Shown here one piece after another: positions 43,050 through 53,839 of a stretch of 64,000 nucleotides of DNA; the stretch's first letter is position 1, and each line of letters begins with the position of its first letter. A program made the position numbers and the translations under genes. The notes below the pieces were generated by a model that searched no databases, was not told the origin of the DNA, and saw only the letters and a program-made list of their open reading frames with translations. Source of the DNA: Cristatella mucedo (lineage: Eukaryota > Bryozoa > Phylactolaemata > Cristatellidae); the NCBI GenBank assembly GCA_009760855.2, contig WPIO01000018.1, forward strand, positions 5,846,501-5,910,500, in the 5' to 3' direction.

Positions 43050-44180
43050 AGAGCGCCTTCCTCGGCGCTCATAATCGTAAGGCTTGCAAGCTTTCTTGAT
43101 GGTGTTTATCCAAAGTAATGGGCTCCAAATTTTTCGAACTTGCCCAAAACAGGTGCTGGTCGTTATTTAAATAAAGCCTCCAAAGCGTCCGCAAACAAAT
43201 GTTTTTTGAAACTGAGTAGCTGTGGCGTTTGGATAGCGAAAACCAAACCCTCAACGTGACAGAGAGGAGTGAGAAAATGAACTGTATTACTCTTTCGCTT
43301 TGTCGATAGCAATGACTTAGCATATTAACCGAATTACAGTTACTAACTTGTTGCTGAATTTTAACGCTCACAGTGTTATAATATATGCTTTAGACAAGCG
43401 ATTATCTTTTGGTCATGTCTTCAGCCTTTTGCCGGCCACCAGTTAATTGCTTTTGCCCATTCCATCTCATTGAGTCGTGCTGTGGAAATAATTATCGTGA
43501 ATTCTCACTCAACTAAGTTACAGAGGACTAGTGGGAACGCTGCATCGCATATCCATCGACGTGGGACCGTCTCAATAATCGTCTGTAAGTATAAAATATT
43601 TATTTCTCCAAACAGAGGTCATCTGGAGTGATGTCCTATGCAATCATTGTGCACAGCATAATAAAGCATTTGACGTCTAGTGTAATCATTGTGCACAGCA
43701 CAATTGAGCGCGTTGCACTGGTTGAGTCGCAACAAAAAATCGTGACCGTCATTTAGACAATATCCGAAGTTTGCCCGTGAGATTTGACTGCCTGGAAAAA
43801 GTCTTCTAAAGACCAAATGCGATCCTCTTTGTTGGCTATCCTTGCAAAAAAAAAGTTACTTCAGCCGTAACTGAGATTTTCTAATGCTTCTCAGGAAAAA
43901 AGGACTGAACCTGTATCCCTGAAGTTGGTCATTGTTAGATAGATAATTAAAATTCTGGATTAGATTCATAATTACAATTAAAATATCTCCCAATTTACAT
44001 ATTTCCCTTGTTGTTAACGATTTTTTTAAAGTGGGTAAGCAGTGCTGGAAATGAAAATAACTAATTGTCGGAAAGATTTCAGTCCAATCTCAAACGACAC
44101 CAGTACCTGCTGAAACTACGTAAAACCATTAACATCATACTATGAAACGATAACCAGATAATCGATTTCATAGCTCTGTT
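43050..44180. other. Unassigned sequence
   Basis: A minus-strand 100-codon frame (43,069-43,371) has no family likeness. A word of about 16 bases (caatcattgtgcacag, and a near copy) occurs twice near 43,640 and 43,685. The right part pairs with 42,070-42,280. Confidence 0.35.
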
Positions 44181-44189
44181 TGATTTATC

Positions 44190-45110
44190 GGCAATCTCCG
44201 TCACTAACACTCACGATATCATACTAGAACGATTGAGACTGACGACGATAATTGGTAGAGCAGACGAGGCACTGCAGTGGTTCAAAGCGTACTGGTCCGA
44301 TTATTTTAAAAGTTCCCGCCGATTTATTTGCTAGACACAATCGAGACTTTCACTTCTATGCAGACGGCACTCAGCTGCCACGTCACCTATGCTTTCCTAT
44401 TTCCCAGCCCTTCAGCAGGTCGAATTCTCTCAACTTCGTTGCTTCGTTGCTGTAGTGAGGACATTGACATATGGACTGCAGCAAACCTTTGTAACCTGAA
44501 TGACTAAACTAGCTTCCTAGTTATGGTCAAACCAAATGTGGTTCAGAAATCGGAAAACTTAAATCTCAAAATTCCCTCTGCCAGAACATGTCTTGTTGAA
44601 ACTGCACAAAATCTAGGTGATCTGTTCTGAAGTGAACTATCATTAGGCGATCACATCAGCTCCACAATCAAGTCTGCCTTCTTTCACTTGCACACCGTTG
44701 CTAAAAATTTGGGCTTGTTCAGACAGGGATACCAAATCTAAATAGGTCCATGCTGTCTGACTTCCATAACTCACCGCTTGCTGGTCTACCGGCCGGTGGG
44801 CGATTATCAGGCGCTCCGCGAGCCCTAAGCCGTGATGGCACACTAGGTAAGTCGGTTGCTTTTGAAGACCATGGTAACGAGGCCGCGGGTTCGAATCTTG
44901 CAGTCGGCGATTTGTATCGCCTCTGCAAGCGGTAGTGATAGCCGTAAAGGCTCTTCTGTCACTATATAAAGGAGGCTGTTAATCAGCTCGTATTTTTTTC
45001 TTACAGTTGTACAACCACTATCAGCCAGGCTTGTCTTTAAGCCTCTCAGTAGCCATATCAAAACGCTTCTCGTTGACCTGTACTGGCTTCCTATGAAGTA
45101 AGTTTGACCA
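44190..45110 (+). pseudogene. Decayed LINE-A interrupted by SINE-2
   Basis: Pieces of the RT are readable: EALQWFKAYW, FHFYADGTQLP (catalytic YADD changed to YADG), FVASLL, and after the SINE a WLP-type motif (LVDLYWLPMK). Many stops. The SINE-2 at 44,828-45,000 splits the C-terminal part. Confidence 0.85.
44828..45000 (+). repeat. SINE-2 inside LINE-A
   Basis: Head ccgtgatggcacactaggta, box B gggttcgaatcttg, body agcggtagtgatagccgtaa, then ctgtcactatata and a T-rich tail. Confidence 0.92.
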
Positions 45111-45257
45111 TGTCTCCTTTGCTTTGATGGCTTTCGTTCAATCAACCAATACAGACTACAGTTTTTAATACTACACAAAGGATCATCCATGGATTCGCAA
45201 CTCCATACCTAGCTGTAATGCTGCACCAGTTTCTGCTTCTCTATACCCTCGGGTCAT

Positions 45258-45510
45258 TTATAGATAATAATAATAATAATAATAATAATACACTTGATAA
45301 AGCGCCCTCAGAGAACTTAATCTCTTTCTAGGCGCTTTGCATTTGCTTCAAAGGGAAATGCAATTGAATGGTAAGTAAAATCACGCTTGAAAAACAAGCA
45401 CAATGAATAATATGGTTAGGGGTGACATGCACAGGGTCAGCATGCAAACGTGGTTAGTGGCAGCATGCACAGTGTCAGCACGCATAAGCACATGAAGGGC
45501 GAATCACAAA
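45258..45510 (-). mobile_element. LINE-A 3' end
   Basis: (TAA)n tail, gcacttgataaagcgccctc-like hairpin half, and about 150 bp of 3' UTR. Confidence 0.9.
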
Positions 45511-45514
45511 AAAT

Positions 45515-45655
45515 AGAATTCATTTATATAGCGCCCAAGAGAACTTAATCTCTATTCAGACGCTTCACATATGCCTCTGGGCTCGAGCCCACGACTTCAG
45601 TCAGACCTTTGTCGGGGCGAGCACCTTAATCGCTAGACCAAACCAGCTCGGCGCT
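45515..45655 (-). repeat. SINE-1 copy
   Basis: Plus strand: attcatttatatagcgccca, hairpin, gggctcgagcccacgac (box B in reverse), then ggggcgagcaccttaatcgc (box A in reverse) and ccagctcg. Confidence 0.85.
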
Positions 45656-45734
45656 GCTCCATTCCTGCAGTTAAAGGTCTTCGGTGGCCAAAGCTTTTGC
45701 TCTGCATGTCCGAGACTGCCGAGTTTACTATTTG

Positions 45735-45880
45735 TAGGCGTTAATGTCAAAAGCCAATGCCAGGGGCTCTGAAAGCGCGATGCAAGTGATTGCAGAGCGA
45801 TGCATTTTGCTCAATTGCACGAAATTTCGATTGCACACTTGAAAGACATCCTTGTTCAATAAGCCATGAAAAAAGAGTTC
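45735..45880. other. Unassigned spacer before duplication block 3
   Basis: No supported feature. Confidence 0.35.
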
Positions 45881-46687
45881 TGTGCAGCCAAGGTCGAATG
45901 CTGCTTGATTTTTCATAAATCGATTAGTAAACGCAGCCACGTATGTATATACAAGGTAGGCATATCAACATCAACCTATCTAAAAACGTAAGTTTTTAAG
46001 TTGGTTTTTTTAAACAGAGCTTGCATCTGTCCTTACACAATACTATTACTGAGTTCTTCCCGATGTTTGTTAGTCATACAACGAGTCGAGAGCAATTAAT
46101 AGTGTAAGAAAATACTATAGAGGTTTCGGGCAGGATAATTTTCTAATTGTACAATTTAGCTGCAATATTCACTCTCGTAGTTAAAATTGAATATGAAAAT
46201 GCTAAACGGATTCGTACCAGGATGGCCATGGTTCTCCACCTGCTTGAAGCTTCTACACAACACCCGATACGCCTGATGCATCCGGATTTTCACAGATCCG
46301 GCTAGACGTTGTGAGTTGGCTTTTGAAAAGCCGGGGCATTAGTGCAAGGTAGAATTATTGGCAGTTTGTTATAAATGGCTGCGAATCAACGGATGACTCT
46401 AGATTCGCAGCCAGTACATTAGTTAAATGAATAACAAACACAACGCGGCATCACAAGCCGAAAGGATAAGACGCGTAGTAGCGATATGACGGAGAGACTC
46501 ATTAAGAAGCGAAAGCGTTAAAAATGCTCCAAGCTAAAGCCGTTCGTCTGCCGAAAAAGCAGCAACTAGTTTGAGATACACGAGACGCTTCTAGATTGCA
46601 TGCAGCAGAAACAAGTGGATGGAAACGTCCTCTCCGGCAACAACGTACCCAAGAGACTGACGAGGCTGAAGCGGCTCCTCAGCCTCG

Positions 46688-46872
46688 TCAGTCGTAATGG
46701 CTCACTAGGTAAGGCGGTTGCTTTCACGACCTCGGTCCCGAGGTCGTGGTTTCGAATCCTGTGGTTGGCGATCCTTTATCGCCACTGCAAGCGGTGGTGA
46801 GAGCCGTAAAGGCTCTTCTGTCGCTATACAAAAAGAGGCTGTTAAATCAGCTAGGATTTTTATTTTTTTTCT
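46688..46872 (+). repeat. SINE-2 upstream of 7TM-C
   Basis: Head gtcgtaatggctcactaggt, paired gacctcggtcccgaggtcgt stem, box B gtttcgaatcctgt, T-rich tail. Copy 1 is empty at the matching place (about 20,760), about 0.6 kb before 7TM-A. Confidence 0.93.
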
Positions 46873-47282
46873 TCTTTTTAGCGGTAACGTGAATGGGAGA
46901 CTATTTAAGAAGAGGATGCAATACGAATTTATCGAGATTTTTCACTGGCATTGGCTAGTTTATTTATATTAACAGTAAAGAGTGTTTCAAATAGATTCAT
47001 TAGAAACCTTGGGCTTATTGAATGTTCGACTGACCTAGCCGAGCGCGATGCTACATTTGCACGTGCACGCCCTCATTGCTCGTGCGTCTCCGCTGCATTT
47101 GCACGTCGCCATCATTTGCTCGGTTACATCTGCAGTCGACGGCGCAGCACTCGACACCGTTTCTCCTCTTTACCCCTCGTTAGCGATTTTGCCTTCAATA
47201 CTTTCGCTGACGACGGAATTCGAGCGAAAAAGTCAGAAGTCTGAACGAGAAATTTGGCACCGCCGGCGATCGTGCAGGCGAA

Positions 47283-48338
47283 ATGCAAGCGCCCTCCAAC
47301 GCGTCCAGCGATCGGGACGCCTCGCAAGCGTCTGCAGAGCTCAGTGACGGCTTCCGGCAGTTCCTAGCGGCTTTCACCGGCATGACGGTGATTGTCGGCT
47401 TGGCGCCTAGCGTGTCGGCGCTGCTGGCCGCGGCTGCCTCCAAAGAGCTCCGAAAGTCGGCCTTCTGCACGCTGCTCGCCGGCCTAGCGGCTGTCAATGG
47501 CCTGCTGTGTGTCACGTGGGTCTATGCGGCCGTGAACTTTGTGCTGGGCCGGCACGGCGACAGTTTCGACTGCATTGCCAGCGCAGGGGTGACGATCTAC
47601 CTGCAAAGCGTCAACATGTGGATCATGGCCGTCGTCGCGCTCAACCGCTACGCGGTCGCAGTGACGAGCTGCTGGCCTCCGCTTCGCGTCTTCGCATCGC
47701 TGCGAGGCGCTCGAGCGTCGCTCGCCGCCGTCTGCTTCGGCTGCCTGGTCGTTCTAGTGCCGCCTTCAGCGGGGCTCGGACGCCTGGGCTACGACGCTCG
47801 AAACCAAATGTGTCTTCTGGCGAGCGGCTATTGTGGCAATCGCGCGTACGTCTATATCCTCGTCGTGATCGGATACATCCCGATCGCAGCGATGGCCAAG
47901 TGCTACTATCATGTAATTGCGGAAGTGAGAAGGAACATCGCCAGCTTGCGGTCGCTACTGCAAACCGGACCAGGCGGCGTCACTGCACCGAAGCGTGTCA
48001 AGCGCCTCAGGAAGTTACTTCGATCTGGGGTGCACTGTGCTGTCATTCCGGCCGCTCAGTTAATCTGGACTAGTCCTAGTGTGCTCAACCGGACCATTAG
48101 CATGTTCGGCTGTCAGGAAAACGTAGTGATCTCTCCCAACTACTGGTCGCCGTTGCTGTCTTTGCTAGTGTTCGTAGGTGCTGCCGCCAACGGAGTGCTG
48201 CTGCTCACGGCCAGCGAGGAACTTCGAACGGCGACGCAGCGCGGCTTCCAGCTCTGCTTCGACCGACGGTCGAGCAAAGTAGGACCTGATGTGATCCAGG
48301 CGAGCATTGGCCAACAAAGCACTCGCCGAACAGTATAG
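47283..48338 (+). CDS. 7TM-C: intronless rhodopsin-like G-protein-coupled receptor
   Basis: Complete 351-residue frame, duplicate of 7TM-A, with the same helices, the NRY at the end of TM3 and the outer Cys set. It differs mainly in the N-terminus, in TM5 (VYILVVIGY against LYSLVLIMY), and from the end of TM6 to TM7 (SPSVLNRTISMFGC against SPAAVNQIICMHGC; SLLVFVG against YLLLFLG). The rest, including the inner loops and C-tail, is nearly unchanged even at silent sites. CWxP and NPxxY are again absent. Loss of both motifs in both copies suggests a lineage feature of this family. It should act as a plasma-membrane receptor; ligand and partner unknown. Confidence 0.9.
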   Translation: MQAPSNASSDRDASQASAELSDGFRQFLAAFTGMTVIVGLAPSVSALLAAAASKELRKSAFCTLLAGLAAVNGLLCVTWVYAAVNFVLGRHGDSFDCIASAGVTIYLQSVNMWIMAVVALNRYAVAVTSCWPPLRVFASLRGARASLAAVCFGCLVVLVPPSAGLGRLGYDARNQMCLLASGYCGNRAYVYILVVIGYIPIAAMAKCYYHVIAEVRRNIASLRSLLQTGPGGVTAPKRVKRLRKLLRSGVHCAVIPAAQLIWTSPSVLNRTISMFGCQENVVISPNYWSPLLSLLVFVGAAANGVLLLTASEELRTATQRGFQLCFDRRSSKVGPDVIQASIGQQSTRRTV

Positions 48339-48896
48339 TAAGCCAGAGCCTAGCTCAAATGGGAAGCTTCAAAACGACTTCTGCTCCGACCCTACGACCC
48401 TTATTTCGCTCGTCTCCAAAAAACTTCTAGCAAGTTACGTCAGTTGCTGTAAATGCCTCATTCGAACTCGTCCAATGTTCGTATTGATCGAAACATCCGT
48501 GGCTAGCCTAGTGTGGGCCACAACACTCGCTGGTAAGGCGAATTCATAGCACCAGTTTCACAGAAGGAGAACTGTCCACGGCGGCGACCTTTTGTGCAAG
48601 CAGTGCTAGTAGTCAGCTAACGATTGAACTTTCAAATACTGCTCACAGTTCGATTATGAATGAAAAGTGAAGAAAACTCGTGTAAATGTAGCTCGCTCGT
48701 CTGTATACTATGCTCCTTGCGCATGCCTTGTAAGATGCTCGAGTTCCAGCCTCGGCATACCCTCTGGTCGCCTATGGACAATGCATTAGCTGTTGCACTC
48801 ATATGCTTAACGACTATATGGCAACGAAGATTTGGCGCTGCACATCCTCGACCGCGGAACTCACTGCTCGGCAACATCGATACAGCTAACCAACGA

Positions 48897-49985
48897 CTGC
48901 GGGCTAGGGGGGCTCTCGGTCAGCTCATGCTCCGTCTGAATTGGGTTTTCCCAGCCCTGCAGGACACCTGTAGCCCCAGCATGAGTTATTGCTCGAAGGC
49001 AGGGAGCGACACGTGGAAGCCCCGTGGCCGGTCCGCTGCGCATCTGGGCCTTCTCCCGCTGCCTGCACTGCCGCTCTATATGGCCAGCCTGCTTGCATCG
49101 TCGACAAATCGGCAGTTTATGGTCGGTAGACATCGTCCAGTGGCCAATCACGACCGTCCCTAGGACTGATCGAAACTTCTCTTGATTTGTCTAGCCTCTA
49201 TGTCACAAAGGCGCTGAAACTGGGATGCCAAGAGTTGCTCACTAGGGCTTACCATAGTGGAACCTGTTCCACGTAGGCCCATGCCACTGGATTGCCCTAC
49301 CATGGGCCTGCCGCCCCACCCGCCAACCTGCCTCTGCCTCTCCAGCTCTTCGCAACGCTCGGCGTATCGCAGAGCTTCATTCAAGTCGCGACACCCATGG
49401 CGAAACACATGCTCGCCAATGCGTGGGTTTAAGCCACGCACAAAAATCGGAAGCAGTACCCCGTCGAGATCGGCAGCGGCCACAGCAGGGTGCGTCATTC
49501 CTGCATCCTTCAAGATGCAGTCGTAAAATTCGTACACACATTGCCGCGACAATTGCTGTTTGGCACACGAGAGCATTCTGGCAGCCTCCTGCCACAAACC
49601 GTTCAAAAACTGCTTCTACCAGCTGCTCGAGGGTGTAGTAGCTACCCAGCGACTCCGTCGCTCTGAGGGAAGGCTCCTTGTCGTCCTGCCCACGAAAAAA
49701 CGTGCCTAGTTTATCCCGCTGGATATCGCTAGTTCATCCGCAGCCCCTCGCAAGTACACGGAATCGCTTGCACCAGTCCATGAGCGATTCGCTGCCATCA
49801 TCGCTAAAGCCCTCTAATCGGACTACTGAGCCTGGAGTGTACGGGATGCGCGGTCGCTCCCGGCCAACACTCATTCGACCCTGGCCGACACTCACCAGTG
49901 GCAGTTGACTGGTTATCGGCGTCTGGGGTCTGACTGAGGGCGTGCTGGCACAAACCGCCGGCCAGGTGGCAGCAGTAGCAAAAAA
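48897..49985 (-). pseudogene. Gypsy-type gag and nucleocapsid remnant
   Basis: On the minus strand, from high to low coordinates: a capsid piece (FSDDGSESLMDWCKRFRVLA), a stop, more capsid (FFRGQDDKEPSLRATESLG, LVEAVFERFV), a 148-codon frame (49,160-49,606) with an FVRGLNPRIGEHVF motif, and then a CCHC zinc knuckle CRRCKQAGHIERQC in another frame (about 49,080-49,120). This is the gag/nucleocapsid arrangement of Ty3/gypsy-type elements. There is no pol next to it, because the element is cut at 48,897 where it meets the duplication. Confidence 0.85.
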
Positions 49986-50440
49986 GAGAATGAGGATTTT
50001 TAATTAAAAGTAAAGGCTGGCTGGATCAGCCGGCCTTTACTTTTACTTTACTGCAAGTCGGAGGTCCGAAGTTGTATGCGACTGACAGGCAAGAGCATCC
50101 GGCTAAATAGTAGCCAAATAAATTTCTTCTGCAAGAAGTTTCCGTGTCCATCGCTCTAGACAGCGCCGCCCGCACTCTTCGATTAAAGCCGCCAGGAATG
50201 AACCGCAAATTTGTGGTCCATTACTCGTCGACGGCGACGCACCAAGAATCCACGCCGGTGCTGGGCCGAGATTCGTAGTCGTTAGAAGAGACACCGGATG
50301 TTCGCAGTCGCTCTCCAAAGTCAACCCGTGGCCACGAGGGACGCAGTAGCCTTTTTCTAAGGCATGCACTCTCCTTCTGTCTCAACTGCACTGGATCCGC
50401 CTCAGGTATCGAATCAATTCTAAGATTCTCTCTCTTGCTA
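49986..50440 (-). mobile_element. Possible 5' LTR or leader of the gag element, with a 39-bp palindrome
   Basis: Lies upstream of gag in the element's direction. It includes a near-perfect palindrome at 50,007-50,045 (arms aaaagtaaaggctggctg and its reverse with one change). No LTR partner is present, so the identification rests on position only. Confidence 0.3.
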
Positions 50441-50459
50441 AGGGGTTGCTTCACAGCCG

Positions 50460-50960
50460 GTGCTGCCACCAGCCGATCTACCCAACTATATATCTATCTA
50501 CAGCCTATCTACCCAACGTCCTTGCTCGTCCAGCTTGCTCTTACACCAAGCTCTCCTCAGCATCTAAGTAATCTTGTCGTCCGAAGAAAGGAATTGAAAC
50601 ATGCTAATTGGGTCTTCATTTCGTCTGCACCGAAAAACTGGAACTCACTTCCGGCTTCTGCCACCACCTGCAATGACTTTGCATCATTTAAGTCTCAACT
50701 AAAGATGCTTCTTTTCTGCTCGGCTTTCCCTGTATCCCGGTGAAATTGTCTTTTTTGTTCATATTTGCTTCGAGTAGACTTCGACCTATACATGATTAAA
50801 TGCATGTTATTCACCACGAGTAGGGCGATAGCCACTACGGCTCTCGGGCTGCTATATAAATGAGGTTGTTTGATCAGCTAACTTTCACTCTACTTAAAAT
50901 CTTCTGGATAGAGATTTAGTTCTCTTACACCACTAGATAAAATACCTGGTATGTACTACT
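50460..50960 (+). pseudogene. LINE-C: C-terminal end of another non-LTR element
   Basis: Frame 50,435-50,743 ends with RRKELKHANWVFISSAPKNW, then NSLPASATTCNDFASFKSQL, the WNSLP signature of non-LTR RT C-termini, but in a sequence clearly different from LINE-A and LINE-B. A 3' UTR with a cgatagccactacggctctc piece (SINE-2-like tail end) and a LINE-A-like terminal word (tggatagagatttagttctc) follows. Confidence 0.75.
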
Positions 50961-51039
50961 AACATTTTGACTTGGTTGGTAGTTAACTTTCTCAAATTAA
51001 ATGTCTGCAAAACCACCTAAATGTTTATGGAAAATCCTA

Positions 51040-51041
<2 letters not shown>

Positions 51042-51087
<46 letters not shown>
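51042..51087. repeat. (TA)n microsatellite at the SINE-1 tail
   Basis: About 45 bp of TA directly next to SINE-1. Confidence 0.97.
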
Positions 51088-51090
<3 letters not shown>

Positions 51091-51232
51091 CATTCATTCA
51101 TTTGTATAGCGCCCCAAGAGAACTATATCTCTATTCAGGCGCTTCACATATCCCTCAGGGCTCGAGCCCACGACCTCAGCATGACCTTAGTCGGGGCAAG
51201 CACTTTAACCGCTGGACCAACCCAGCTCGACA
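51088..51232 (-). repeat. SINE-1 copy (best preserved)
   Basis: In its own direction: tgggttggtccagcggttaa head with box A, box B gtgggctcgagccctgag, then gaagcgcctgaatagagata and ttctcttggggcgctataca, ending in attcattcattt-type repeats. The last part folds like the LINE-A terminus. Confidence 0.92.
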
Positions 51233-51289
51233 TCCTAGCGTTATTTAGAAATTTGAAAACTCAACACTCAAAATAAGCTCGGCCAGCTT

Positions 51290-52060
51290 TTACATCTGCT
51301 GTCAATCTGTGCTTCCTGCTATACAGATCATGTTTACTGGACGACAGCTCCACAGCTAAGTCTGTCTACTTTCAGCTACATGACATCGCCGAATTCGGGC
51401 CAGTTTAGACAGGCATATCGCATTTAACTTGGTCTACGCATTTGCGACATCCCATCTTGACATTTGTAGCTCACTTTTCCCAGGTCTTCCGGCCTGGGAA
51501 ATAAGGCACTTACAGTAGGCTTAAAACGAAGCAAATAGGCTTGACTCTGATGAAAGTCGCAGTTGCCATATTACACCACTTCTCACCAACCTGCACTGGC
51601 TCCCAATCAATCAGTGTGCTGACTTCAGTTGATTTGTCACTCACTTGCAGGACTCTCGATTATAACACTCCAGCCTACCTACATAACTACTTCTCAATCG
51701 GGCTACACATCGTATCACCTGCTTTTTGTACTCGAGTTGTTCAGATGTGCCTCTAACTAACCTCAGATCCAGTATCGACCATGCCTTTGACTTGTGTGCT
51801 CCCAAAGCCTAGATGTCGCTCCCTAAGTGACGTCACGACATTCACTGACTTTACAGTTACAGTTGAAAAAGGCTAAGCAATATTAATATTCCTCACAATA
51901 TTTACTTGGTCCGTGTAAATTGACCGGCAAGGGGTTTTTGTGTTGAGACTGCATAGTATCAATAAACAATCAACATCCTTCCTTTACATTGTATGTAAAT
52001 TGCCTAGATAGAGATTGAACTCTGGTATGGCACCATACAAATGTCTCATAACTATGATTA
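51290..52060 (+). pseudogene. Old LINE-A copy
   Basis: Order and words follow the LINE-A RT C-terminal half (tactttcagctacatgacat, gtcgcagttgccatattaca, cctgcactggctcccaatca, gtgctcccaaagcctaga) and the 3' terminal word (gcctagatagagattgaact). No frame survives. It is much older than the 29.6-33.8-kb copies. Confidence 0.8.
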
Positions 52061-52319
52061 TTAACTTGAAAGCAGGCCCCCCTTTCGAGTCAAATCGTGA
52101 GTGGCCCCAGCGCCACGGGCGGGATAGCACAGCCACATCGGCCTGCACGCTGCAGCCAAGTGCATAATCGCCGAGCTCACTCGCTCAGGTGGTCTACCCG
52201 CACACTCTCCACGTGGGGGTTGATTAAGCCAGTCAAAGTTGAGCTTCTATCAATCGTCATGTATAGACATAGATATAGTCGGCTAGTGTAAGGCTTATCA
52301 AGCAAACACAGTTGTGCGA

Positions 52320-53440
52320 GAAGGAAAGGAGTTGTCCGATTATGAAAGTAAAGCACCAAAATAAAGTAGATCTAAAACCGAGGAAACATTATGTCCTTCA
52401 TTATCGGAATTTGAAATTTTCAACAGAGAAAGGTTGCATACTCCACAAAATACACAGGGTCCTGAGTTTCTCTCAATCGACATGTTTAAAGGATTATATA
52501 CAGAATAATGTAGAACAAAGGAAGAAGGCGAAGGATGAATTTGACAAGTAGTGACTGCAAGTTAAAGAATAGCGCTTTTGTTTGGGAAGACCATGGAGAA
52601 TGTGCCGGAAAGAGTTAACATAGAATTATTTGATCTGAAGTATGAAAAAGATATTGCTTTATCTTCTAAAAGAGTTCTTAATTCTAGATTTAAGGACAGA
52701 AGGATATTCGAACAAGACTTAATTGACATTGAAACAAGCAAATCAGAATACGATTAAACAAATCAATTTACCTTGGGTTCACCATTCTAGAGATATCAAA
52801 ACTGGTTTTGCAAGATTATTGTTATTATGGCATGCTGAAGGATTATTATGGGGAAAATGGCACTTGCATATACGGATACAGATTTTCTTATAATGAAGGT
52901 ATAAAATGATAATGTTTATAAGGACTTCTTAGACTATTTGGCCTACTTGGATTGAGCTGGCTGCCCTCCCAATCAAGAAACGTGTAAGGCAGATGGTTTT
53001 GCAGAGGCAATGGAAAAGAACAAGGGCAGTATTGTCAAGTCTATGCAATGAAATAGCAGAGAAATTTACGCATAATTCTTCTACGAAAGATTTTATAAGA
53101 GACAATGACGGAGAGATGAAAGAAAAATCTGTTGTATTAGATGAGAGAGTATTCTTAAGACCACAACTTTACTCTATGCAAATAGCGATAACCACGAAGG
53201 AAGGAAAAGAAGTACAGTCTTCTGCTAAAAAGCAAAAGGAACAAAAAAGCAAGTTGTAAAGAAGTATTTGACTCGTGAGCATTATCTAGAATATTCAAAG
53301 ACGGGAGAGGGTAGTTACTTAGACCAAACTAGATTGCAATCGTTAAATCATACCATTGTTTACTATGGCGCAGAGAAAGAAACCATTATCCGCATTTGAC
53401 TCAAAACGCTATTTTTTTTATCTCCTTCAGTAACTCCACA
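52320..53440 (+). pseudogene. Polinton/Maverick-type protein-primed DNA polymerase B remnant
   Basis: In order across frames: KHYVLHYRNL and IHRVLSFSQS (52.37-52.49 kb), EQRKKAKDEF, KTMENVPERVNIELF (52.59 kb), the family-B polymerase motif C as AYTDTDF (52,866-52,886, usual YxDTDS), and at the end LSAFDSKRYFF (53.39 kb). This is the palm-to-C-terminus order of the protein-primed polymerase of Polintons and related virus-like elements. At least three frameshifts and several stops leave it dead. Exonuclease and N-terminal parts are missing. The base composition is AT-rich compared with the neighbours. It is broken at the C-terminus by a LINE-B. Confidence 0.82.
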
Positions 53441-53838
53441 AAGTCATAAAGACCGTGTCGGTGTTACGCAGGAGAGTTTTTTATAGCGCACTCACAGCCT
53501 AAGCGGCTTTCGGTACGCATTCGGTAGCCAACAGACTTCGTCTCACGCAACAAAGAGAAAGTGGGAAGCATAGCAGAGTCAGGAGAGCAGTTGAGGTAGT
53601 GAGTAGCATGGAAGTAGCAGCTCAGGACCGCTGAAAAGTATGTGCCATAGTCGGCAGCAGAAGAGTAGTTGCCGTTGCGTAAGAATTGTGGAAGCGAGCT
53701 CGCACAGTCTAGGACCTGCAGAGCTAAAGCTTCTGTCGCCAACTGTCTTTAAGCGGAGTAATGGGACAGCTAATTTATTGTCCACACAGGACCTGAGGGC
53801 GCGAACAGGCTGAAACTGATGCAGCAGTTCATTGGCTT
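53412..53838 (-). mobile_element. LINE-B 3' end inserted at the end of the Polinton polymerase
   Basis: On the plus strand it starts atctccttcagtaactccac (the family 3' end in reverse) and runs to ctgaaactgatgcagcagtt. The minus frame reads LRLKTVGDRSFSSAGPRLCE. 5'-truncated. Confidence 0.85.
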
Positions 53839-53839
53839 A

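Larger units (their letters stand above)
45195..45735 (+). pseudogene. LINE-B fragment split by nested insertions
   Basis: The left part (ctgtaatgctgcaccagttt, about 45,210-45,255) and the right part (taaaggtcttcggtggccaa, about 45,672-45,735) are consecutive in LINE-B, as in 26,540-26,690. Between them lie a minus-strand LINE-A 3' end and a minus-strand SINE-1. Confidence 0.7.
45880..48897. repeat. Segmental duplication block 3, copy 2 (carries 7TM-C)
   Basis: Partner of 19,950-22,960. It ends abruptly at 48,897 with a gypsy gag piece. Confidence 0.93.
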
